64,000 bases of DNA from Astrothelium macrocarpum. Its lineage: Eukaryota; Ascomycota; Dothideomycetes; Trypetheliales; Trypetheliaceae. The stretch spans positions 434,001 through 498,000 of the forward strand of contig JAGEMR010000006.1 of NCBI GenBank assembly GCA_021030915.1. Direction: 5' to 3'. This document shows, piece after piece, positions 55,985 through 64,000 of this stretch; position 1 is the first letter of the stretch, and each line of letters opens with the position of its first letter. The notes under the pieces are model-generated. The model did no database searches. It saw only the letters and a list, made by a program, of their open reading frames with translations, and had not been told where the DNA came from. Position numbers and translations under genes: made by a program.

Positions 55985-57548
55985 CTAGGTAAAGAAGCTG
56001 GTGATCTTCCTGCTCCCGGCTGCTCCTTTGGCGGCTCGGTTACTCTTTGGGCTCGCATTGCTCGTCGCACTGCGCGTCTTGCCCAGAGATCGCCCTGCTG
56101 CTTGCTTGTGTGAGCCCTTGTTTTCTGCGCGCTGCGACACATCCGCATCGCCCTCCTCGATTGAGGCGTGATCGTTCATCTTTTGCGACTTGCTCAGGGG
56201 TGCTCCCCCGCCATCTGCTGCGACACTATCGCCAGTCGAACTGTGCTCCCTTTTGACAGCTGGTGGATTCCTCGTATTGCTCGACTTGGCTGGAGTCGAT
56301 ACCGTTGCGGTGGAATCACCGCCGGTCTGACTGAGCGTCGCACGATTGTCGTCTTCACTCTCCTGCTTGATCTCGGTGCTTTTCGATGTGGCCGTGTTGT
56401 TTTGATCCGTTCGCCCCTTTTGCTCCTGGCTAATCTTGCCTGGTTTCGTATGGTTGCCGAAGAAATTGGCAATATTGTTTTTATTTTCACTACTATTCAC
56501 TGGAACGACAAAAGACGCCGAGTTGTTGCCGACCTTTCCCACATCTTTGCTGACGGGGTAACAGTCCAACTCTCCCGCGTAAGGTTTCAGCAACGACTGT
56601 AATTCCTTGTTCCATTCTGCACGTCTAGGATCTAGCCAAGTTCGGATTTGGTCTGACCCATTCTCGAAGACGACCGGCATTCGATCGTGTAGAAATTCGA
56701 GCTGCTTGTTCGAATTTGTCGTGGTAATGGAATACGTGTATAGCTTTTCCTCTGAGCCTACGTCATCGATTAATCGCGTCCAGATTTGGTTGGAGGAATA
56801 GCATGCTGCCGCAGAGATGCAGGCACAGCCTCTCAAACTAGAACAAGCTGGGCTTGTACAACTCACCTTCAAACTTGGCACAGTCCCATAGTCCGGCAAA
56901 GCACATCAGTTGACCGTCTTTGCGCTTGACAAAATGAGGTATCTTTTCCCTTCCACCGTTCTTCTTGAGCCATTCATAGAATCCCTCGCAGATGACAATG
57001 CATCTTTTCCTCTGTTTCATTGTATTCCACATACCGCGATTCTCGATTAGGGAATCGTCTCTGCAGTTGATTGTTTTCATCATTGAACCATATTCGGGTT
57101 TGCGCTTCGTCCAAAACGGGACGAGGCCCCACTTCATAGCCTGCAGCTTGTATCTGGTATTGGTATAGCTGTCTTCTGCAGCTGCGGTGAGATTGTGCAG
57201 CTGTTCCTCTTCTGTCATCCTGCTCTCTTCCACTGCCGTAGTGGCACTGGCCAGCGCTTCGTCTTCCTCGGGGTCACCGCTATCACCATATTGGGGCTCC
57301 ACGTCCTTGTGCCCTCGCCCTGCGCCATAATCAGGCACATCAGCTCGGTAGACAATTCCGAGATAACCAGGCGCGAAATTATAGGTTTGGCGGATTTCGT
57401 CGTCACTAGGAACTTCTTGGGAGGGCATATGTTCCCTTTCAAGCTGCCTGCGCACCTCTGAAGGGCGCTGTGTAAAATGTTAGCTTCTCTAAAGTACGGA
57501 AAGATTTAGAGTTGTTCATACTAAATGCAAGACATAGCGTCCGCACAT
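55985..57548 (-). CDS. HMCES: Abasic-site processing protein, HMCES / SRAP family
   Basis: SRAP proteins form a thiazolidine DNA-protein crosslink with abasic sites in single-stranded DNA through Cys2, shielding replication forks. Exons 57548-57522, 57467-56867 and 56757-55985 give 466 residues. The 27-nt first exon gives MCGRYVLHL, placing the catalytic Cys directly after Met1. Other active-site positions are MKTINCRDDSLIENR (Asn), CEGFYEW (Glu) and FLHDRMPVV (His). Intron 2 (109 bp) restores AKFEGSEEKLYTYSITTTNS. The region around residues 30-90 carries an extra acidic insert. The long tail is disordered, Lys/Ser-rich and ends SRKITSFFT, resembling a PCNA-interacting motif. The gene is divergent from the TPR gene. 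Confidence 0.93.
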
Positions 57549-57768
57549 ATCGCTATCTGCGAACTTTTGTTTTTTTGGTATAAAACGCGGAGTTGTGCTG
57601 TGATGCTGCATTAAGCCGCATCCAGGTATTAATGCTGCGGCTCGCAGTGATGTCACAGAAGCTACCTCAGCCCTATAGAATTTCACGCTTCTAGAAGCGA
57701 CGCCACGAGCGCCCCAAGTCAAACAGGCATTAAGCTCTTTCCACTGACATGTTATCTAAGCTCAAAAG
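57549..57768. promoter_or_regulatory. Divergent promoter shared by HMCES and the mitochondrial TPR gene
   Basis: Only 220 bp separate the two opposed start codons, so both promoters overlap. No specific site was recognised. Confidence 0.55.
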
Positions 57769-59446
57769 ATGCTCAAGATGGATTCGATAGGAAAAGCCTT
57801 CGCACGTGGAATTGCTTCGAATAGGATTGCACCAAGGAATTTCGTATCATCCCGTCGCGAACTTTCTCGAGCATCGGTACAACAATGCCCATTGCGAACA
57901 CAACAGCAAAGCTATCTCACTCAACACAATCTAAATCCCAGATTGAAGCTCCGCCTAAACCGTAATGTCCCTTCCCAAATACAATGTCGACAAAAAAGCG
58001 TCTTGCAGTCATCCCGCGAACTCCTTTATCAACATCCAATTATGTTTCCGACCGTCATAATCGGGTATTGTTCTCTCCATCCATTACTGCCCTAACCTCT
58101 TTTTAAAAGCTCATTAATTTTTCAATAGCCTAATATTCAGTATGGGTGTCTTCGGATACATCAACTACATTTACCAAACCTACTTCATTGGCGCCTACCA
58201 TAACTACCCCGAACCTGTCGCCGCCAAGCTCCGGCGCGCCATCTACTACACCAATTACAAGCTTGACGCCCGCCTTGCCATCAAATACTATCAGCAGGCA
58301 ATGCAGCTGGCGCAAGAGCACAACATGGACCCCTTCAGCGATGAGGTTCTGGGCATCAAGATCTCAGTCGGTCATCTAATGGAACTGCTCGGCAACCATG
58401 TCAAAGCCCTTGAAATTCTAGAAATCATTCGCAGCGATTGCCTCAAGTGGGTAGATATGCAGGGTGATGAGGCGCTGAAGGCAGTAGAAAAGCCCTTGAA
58501 TCCTACAATGGACGAAGAAGAGCGGGAGGCGATTGAGCGAGCCAATGAGATAGTAAGGTGGAATCGGGGGAAGAGGACGCGACTGCTGAAAAAAGTGGTG
58601 CAATTTAGTGTCAAGCTGGGGGAGATGTATGCGGATCCACATGTGTGGGATAGAGATACGGCGGAGGAGAGGCTAGTGTGGGCCGTGGAGACGGGATTGA
58701 AAGAGAAGGAGAGGAGAGACAAGGAGGGCGTTAGGGATGGAGAGGGGGAGTGGCTAAGTGACAGCGAGCTTGGAGCCTCGCTAGAATGTAAGTCATTGTT
58801 TCGCATCCCAAGCAAGATTTTATACGAAATTACTTTGATCTTCTTGGGTTTAGAGTTGAGTATTATAATCAAGCTAATCTTGGTATCCTTCCTAGCACTA
58901 GCGCACGAGTTCGAAGCCAAGGATATGCACTTTCTGGCAACGCCTCTCTTCCTCCAGGCCCTCGCTTTACAAGGGCAAACTGACTGCCACACTGTCGTGC
59001 TAAGTAAGTCCAACTCAACAACTTTGCGTGGCTATGTCACGATCATTGACGGTGTCTGTCAAGTGAATAATGTCGCCATGTCCCTATCCCAGCAAAATCC
59101 CCGGTCCGATCACACAGACGTAACGTCCAAATCTTCATCTCCGGCTGGACCGACACCCGATCTCAAAGCCGCAAAGGAAACACTCCTCACCAATGCACTC
59201 GCATGGGCAGATCGTGCATTATCCGTCGCTGCCAAGATCGTTCCTCCGGAGCGAAACGAGGAATGTGATACGGGATGCGCTGTAGCAACACATAATCTGG
59301 GAGAGATCTTTGAGATGAAAGGGCAGACGCAGGAGGCCAGGAAACGGTATGAAGAGGCGAGGAGTCTGTCGAAAGCCATAGGCTTCGATAATGGCGTAAA
59401 GCAAGCAGCTGCAGGACTGAGAAGGCTGAAGAATGCCGGGCTCTGA
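57769..59446 (+). CDS. Mitochondrial TPR protein, MGR3-like
   Basis: Fungal MGR3-type proteins sit in the inner mitochondrial membrane and help the i-AAA protease handle substrates. Exons 57769-58064, 58129-58787, 58896-59003 and 59064-59446 give 481 residues. The Arg/Ser-rich N-terminus looks like a presequence. Splicing of intron 1 completes one membrane helix (MFPTVIIGLIFSMGVFGYIN). TPR-type helices follow (LDARLAIKYYQQAMQLAQEH, HVKALEILEIIRSDCLKW, EFEAKDMHFLATPLFLQALA, GCAVATHNLGEIFEMKGQTQ). Introns 2 (108 bp) and 3 (60 bp) remove frame-compatible but unrelated segments; intron 3 gives DCHTVVLMNNVAMSLSQQ. The family level is well supported; the exact role is inferred. Confidence 0.85.
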
Positions 59447-59565
59447 TACCTCATCATCTTTTGAAACAATTCGTCCTTAACTCGTCGCTCGCTCCTCCAC
59501 CATATGATATGTCCGAATGTTCAGATCATTAAAGTCTGGCTGATATGTGGGTGTGTTGTCGTCAA

Positions 59566-60007
59566 TCATAGTGGTGCTGCAGCTTGAACGGCCCCAGCGG
59601 TTTTGAACGTGGTTGGACTAGTTACAACAACCTCGACAGGGTATTTCCATTCCATGAACCGTGCCCAAGCTGCGGAAAGAATGGTCAGTCCAAACTTGGA
59701 CAAGTATAGCAACACAAGACTGTGTTTCAAGTGACTCAGAGTCATTCTTACCCCAATATGCGCACTTTCTGCCAAAATATTTACCAATGTAAGGTACCAG
59801 GACCAAAGTCAAGAGTAGTTGTAATTGTTGAAGACTTTCTCGCCATTCCCGCTCTGCCTCCGCATCAACATCATCTGAGTCAATTTCGCTGTCGGATATG
59901 GACGGTAGGGAATCAAGCTCATCTTCGTGTTCCTCGACATGACTTCCAGTAGATGGTGGTGACGGATTGTGCACGATGAAAGAATTCTCGGAAAATGCTT
60001 GTGACAT
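59566..60007 (-). CDS. MIM2: Mitochondrial outer-membrane import protein, MIM2-like
   Basis: MIM2 works with MIM1 to insert helical proteins into the mitochondrial outer membrane. Exons 60007-59752 and 59669-59566 around an 82-bp intron give 119 residues. The cytosolic part is acidic (EEHEDELDSLPSISDSEIDS). It is followed by EREWRESLQQLQLLLTLVLV, one membrane span running into PYIGKYFGRKCAYWAWARF, and a C-tail rich in Val, Thr and Ala. The single helix ending in a GKxxGR-x-AYW motif is what points to MIM2. The protein is too short and lacks motifs for TOM22. It is divergent from eIF2-beta. Confidence 0.68.
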
Positions 60008-60379
60008 TTTCGAACCAAGGGTTGACTTTGTAAGAAATACTATGGAAAGCTGTGAGCGATTTGTGAGGATCGGAAACTTAAATCCCAGTTGACCTTGAGC
60101 TTTGGAAGCTGCGGAATCTAAGACTTTCGAGTGACTCCGTCAGGCTTAGGTTCCGATGGGCGATTGGTTGTCACGTGCTTGGCGGTGACGGGACGGCAGT
60201 GAATGAGTCTTTCCTTTTCCACCACCGAAACTAAGTTACTCTGTACTTTTCCCCACTGCGATCAACTTCGTACCGACAATTCCACGACTTTACAAGTCTC
60301 ATTCCATCCGAACCTAGGGCATCCAATTATCCAAGGAATACGAGTAAAACATCCAAAACCCCTACTCGGAGTTGCAGTA
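60008..60379. promoter_or_regulatory. Divergent promoter shared by MIM2-like and eIF2-beta genes
   Basis: These 372 bp lie between two opposed starts. The stretch contains GTCACGTGC (about 60169-60177), an E-box-like CACGTG core. No other site is nameable. Confidence 0.5.
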
Positions 60380-61558
60380 ATGGCAGAAGTTGTACGTCTG
60401 ACCCTTCCAAATCCTAATCCGCTGAATGTTGCGCTCCGTAGTGGCAGCATCCAATCCGGCAAACACTAACAACTGACAATCCCGGCTTAGGAATCCGGCT
60501 TAGAGCGCAAACCGCGCAAGTCTGTCGCCTTTAGCGATGACACCACCATTGTCGATGGCAATGGCGAAGTCACTGAAATGAATGGCAATGGCTCCATAAA
60601 GCCTGGTGACAAAGATAGCGCTGAATCTCATGCCAAACCCGAAGACAAGGATCCCGACGATATTGATGCAATGATGCAGGACCTGTCGCTTAAAAAGAAG
60701 AAGAAACCAAAGAAGAAAGATACTGAGGAAAAGGACAAGGATGGAGATAAGCCTGAGGCTGATGGCGACGAGTTGGACCTTAGCGCAATCAAGAAGAAGA
60801 AAAAGAAGAAAACTCCAAAGGCCGAGGACGACTTTGAGGCAAAACTTGCAAAGGCTGGAGGTGCTGACGATGGTGAAAAAGAAGACGAGGCTACTGAAGA
60901 GGCCCAAGCACAAGAACAGGAAGGCGACTTGGAAAAGGGCACGGGAATTTGGGCACATGACAATACAGCGCCGATCGGATATAATGCGCTCTTATCGAGA
61001 TTTTTCACACAGCTGCATTCATATCACCCAGATTTAGCAAGTGGAGTATCGAAAAGTTACAAGATCCCACCACCACAATGTCTCCGAGAAGGAAATAAGA
61101 AGACGATATTTGCGAATCTTGCTGAGATTTGCAAAAGAATGAAGCGGACAGACGAGCACGTACGTTTTGGTTCAGAGAATCAATTTGTTCTACTACTTAC
61201 TGACTACAATTACACAGGTCATTTCTTTCCTCTTCGCTGAACTGGGTACAAATGGCAGTGTTGACGGAAGCCGAAGACTGGTGATCAAGGGTAGATTTCA
61301 ACAGAAGCAAATCGAGAACGTCCTGCGCCGATATATTGGTATGTAGCTTTCGAATTTCTCGTCACACGCAGACTAACGAACTTTGCAGTTGAATACGTTA
61401 CATGCAAGACATGTCGCAGTCCAGATACCGAGCTGTCGAAAGGAGAGAATCGTCTATGGTATGTGACGTGCAATTCGTGCGGCTCAAGGAGATCTGTCAC
61501 TGCTATCAAGACCGGTTTCTCCGCCCAGGTTGGCAAGCGAAAACGGCAGCAAGGTTAA
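60380..61558 (+). CDS. SUI3: Translation initiation factor eIF2 subunit beta
   Basis: Beta subunit of eIF2, which carries initiator Met-tRNA to the 40S ribosome and contacts eIF2B and eIF5. Exons 60380-60391, 60491-61159, 61218-61338 and 61389-61558 give 323 residues. The first exon encodes only MAEV. Three lysine-rich boxes, as in yeast SUI3, lie in the N-terminal half (SLKKKKKPKKKD, IKKKKKKKTPK, plus shorter runs). The core follows: NALLSRFFTQLHSYHPDL, KKTIFANLAEICKRMKRTDE, SFLFAELGTNGSVDGSRRLV, KGRFQQKQIENVLRRYI. The C2-C2 zinc finger is CKTCRSPDTEL ... YVTCNSCGSRRS. The gene is complete with short introns. Confidence 0.97.
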
Positions 61559-62511
61559 TTTTACTGCTTTACTACCGCCACTACTGCAGTCATGCAAAAA
61601 CTCGGGAAGTCTTTCCTTGGAGAAGGTTTTATCAAATTGCATCCAAAGACACATTTTTCGGCGTTTGGAATGGATCCTCACGCTGGCAGTATTTGTAATA
61701 TATGCTCTTTAGCTAGACAGACCCGCCAAGGAATGCCATCACGAACAACTGCTATATCTCATATCCGATGCGACCATGAATCTTGTCCGGCATACTGCCG
61801 AGTCTGTGCTTTGACTTGGTTTCGAACGTGCGACTTAACAATATGTTTCAAAGAATGCTTGTCGTTTGTGCTGTTGTGCACCTGTTGTGCACTTTTCTGT
61901 CCTGCCTACTCGTTGCATGCTGCCTGTCAGACTAAGCTATTGTAGAATCATTGGCACTTTTTGTTTGTCAAATTTGATTGTCATCACTTTGGAGTTCAGA
62001 CTTGCTGCCGCCCTTTCAGTAGTTCATTACAGGTTTATAAGCTAAACTCTTGGCCTACCAATATCCAACAACATACTCCCTTTCAATCTTGAATGAGTCT
62101 CACTGTGATTGAAGCCTGTCATTTTCTTTGTTACCGGTTCGAGCCCGGTCCTGTTCTCAGCGATTCCTTCCCAAGGCAATTAATCCAGTCCATTCCAACT
62201 TCATTGCTTGCTTTGTCTACTACTTCTCATTTCCGTTCGCAGCCCACATCAAATTTATTGTGAAAATACCGGAATCTCTCAAATTTCTAGTCTACATAGC
62301 TCTACTCATGTGTCCGTCTGTTTTTCTCTGATTCGCGAGAGCTACTAATCATTTATCATATACTTTAACTGAATTACCAACTCTTTCTCCTCGAAGTTTC
62401 TCCTGACATCGGCACCAAAGTCGAGACCCTATACACTCCAACAAAAGAAGGGGTTCTCAAGTAACTCTGAAATCAATCAAGTTATTGAACACAAATCTCC
62501 CAAGTGAAATT
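61559..62511. other. Intergenic region, no supported gene
   Basis: This is about 950 bp between eIF2-beta and the last gene. It holds no domain-bearing frame. A perfect tRNA-like T-arm hairpin lies at 62133-62149, but no tRNA can be built around it. Confidence 0.5.
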
Positions 62512-63364
62512 ATGGACTCAAAGGACGCAGACGTTAACCCCGATGGGTCCGGAAGCGCAAAAGATGTTCAAGTCTCTAAAGAGGAATCTAGTCAAGTTGA
62601 TGAGGCGAGCGCGAATCCGAAGGAGGAGCCTACAAGTTCGCAGAATGTAGATAGTGACCTCAACGCTTCCAATGATGGCCCACCAAGACCCGTCGACACG
62701 TCGACTACAGATGTTGTAACCGAAAGCATGAATCCACAAGATGCAGACACTGGAGTCAATCCCTTCGAGAGTAGTTCAAAAATGCGAATGTCTCCAGTCT
62801 ATACCAAAGATGTAGAGGTGCCTATTCCGATTACACCACCAGGTCCAAAACAAGGCAAAGCACAAAAGGCCAAGAAAGCGAATCCCAAAAAAACCTCAAA
62901 CACGAAGACCATGAAGGACACAGAGAGCTCGGGTGTGATAAATGACGATTTCAGTGCATTTCAAAGAGGCTCCAAGCTACGGCATTCTCCTGTTTACAAA
63001 GGATATCGAGGTACCCATGATGGTGACACCGCCGGCTGTGGAAAAGCGCAAGATACGAAGGGCCAAAGAGGTAGAAACCGGGACAATGTCTGATTTCAAA
63101 TCTCTCACAGAAGCCCTTAACGACAATACCAGTAAGACGAAAGTTGAAAATTCGGACCCAGTTGCAAACCTATCTGAGAAAGAACGACAGGATCGCAAAG
63201 CGACAAGCGGAACGGAACTGATTGAAACAAGAGATGGTAAAATAGGTCAAAGTCAGAAAGAGTCTCAGATGGTCAACGCTGTAGAGCATATGACTTCTGG
63301 ACACGGTATCCGAGTTGTTGTGGAAGTGAACATCTGCCCATGCAAGCTGCACGCAGTCGAGTAA
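62512..63364 (+). pseudogene. Two-module unknown protein with a 2-nt frameshift
   Basis: Frame 1 runs from ATG 62512 to a stop at 63093. A second frame continues from about 63000 to 63364. The protein contains a repeated module: FESSSKMRMSPVYTKDVEVP, IPITPPGPKQGKAQKAKK, then FQRGSKLRHSPVY followed in the other frame by TKDIEVPMMVTPPAVEKRK. The break lies in TTTACAAAGG (62993-63002), where the first copy predicts two more bases. The second frame stays open for 120 codons past the break and ends HGIRVVVEVNICPCKLHAVE, so the lesion is recent or a sequencing error. The protein is acidic and Ser/Lys-rich, and no family was recognised. Confidence 0.6.
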
Positions 63365-64000
63365 ATGAGGAACGAGTATCGACGGAATATTGAGCTCTAG
63401 ATAAGATTGATTAATGAACGAATGAATTGATCGTTTAAAGCTGTGGTTTTTCCGTGGCCATAAAGTCGCCAGGGATAAGCGCCCAGACTCCGCAAACGCC
63501 AATGGTCGTCGTTGGTGGGGTACGATGACCTTCCTCCAGACCAACGATAAGCGCCAGACTCCCACCCGAATCCAGGCCATCTTATGAGGAGCCAATGGGA
63601 GTCTTGGATTTCATGTGAGAGTAAGTAGAATCCGGAGAAGACCAGGATGGTGGGCGCTGATCAAGGCGGCCCAGCTCGCAGAATGCGTGGCTCTCAAGTA
63701 TCCAGAGCGCGTCGCTTCATCTCGTGAGAGCGTCAGCCCTTTACGGACGTGAACCGAGTCCTGCTTTGTGTCTCCAAAACGAGTTCTCAAGATTTGTAAT
63801 AAATACTTCAACTTGTCGTTTTCGTCAATTTTTTCAGAGCTTGAAGTTCTGTCGGGTCCTGCTTAGCTCCATCTCGAAGACAGCTACGAGAGAAACAGTG
63901 ACAGAACTACTCAACCACATTGATTGCAACCGAGTGTGCTATTACCGCCCATTGTGATTCATTCCATTCCCGCATTCTCATTCTCATTCACGTGTTTGAA
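63365..64000. other. Terminal intergenic region
   Basis: These 636 bp to the end of the window hold short frames only, with no recognisable domain, repeat or RNA gene. Confidence 0.5.

Noticed and set aside
62133..62149. Perfect T-arm-like hairpin (ACCGG-TTCGAGC-CCGGT), possible tRNA
   Set aside because: No matching acceptor stem, D-arm or anticodon arm could be placed upstream at normal spacing, with or without an intron.
1..64000. CRISPR arrays, bacterial operons, viral or prophage genes, toxin genes
   Set aside because: No regularly spaced repeats or relevant protein signatures were seen. Gene structure is eukaryotic throughout.

Overview
The window looks like nuclear DNA of a filamentous ascomycete (Pezizomycotina). 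Genes lie on both strands. Their introns are mostly 48-65 bp, with GT...AG ends and CTAAC/CTGAC-type branch sites. Recognisable proteins include fungal forms of AP-1 sigma, MAF1, BUD32, SNF1 and eIF2-beta, and a fungal-only ArAE_2/DUF2421 membrane protein. The species cannot be told from this window. Exon joins were worked out by hand from splice signals, reading phase and family motifs. In every multi-exon model given with coordinates the coding length is a multiple of three, except the two genes called frameshifted and one small gene whose splicing is unresolved.

Layout. 0.3-16.8 kb: amino-acid transporter, GCLM, AP-1 sigma, MAF1, BUD32, an MFS carrier, a broken Fungal_N/G-alpha gene and an MDR oxidoreductase. 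17-29 kb: a gene-poor stretch with a solo LTR and three unrecognised genes behind long non-coding leaders. 29.5-45 kb: unrecognised genes, a second solo LTR with a perfect target-site duplication, a fold-back repeat with transition-biased arms, the large ArAE_2/DUF2421 gene, relics of a dynamin GTPase and a Pfs-type nucleoside phosphorylase domain, and a glycine-rich putative mitochondrial protein. 45.5-61.6 kb: a dense housekeeping block with an MFS carrier, SNF1, a predicted isochorismatase/AlkB/GST fusion, HMCES, a mitochondrial TPR protein, a MIM2-like protein and eIF2-beta. The end holds a two-module unknown protein with a 2-nt frameshift.

Themes. Protein and organelle traffic (AP-1, MIM2-like, TPR protein), nutrient and growth control (SNF1, MAF1, transporters), tRNA modification and translation (BUD32, eIF2-beta) and DNA/redox protection (HMCES, AlkB fusion, GCLM) are represented, but no biosynthetic cluster or operon-like unit is visible. 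Three gene pairs are divergent over short shared promoters. The most unusual items are the tri-domain fusion, the interrupted G-alpha gene, the decayed recognition-type genes, the repeat pair with its TSD, and the many genes whose first coding exon is only 6-27 nt.
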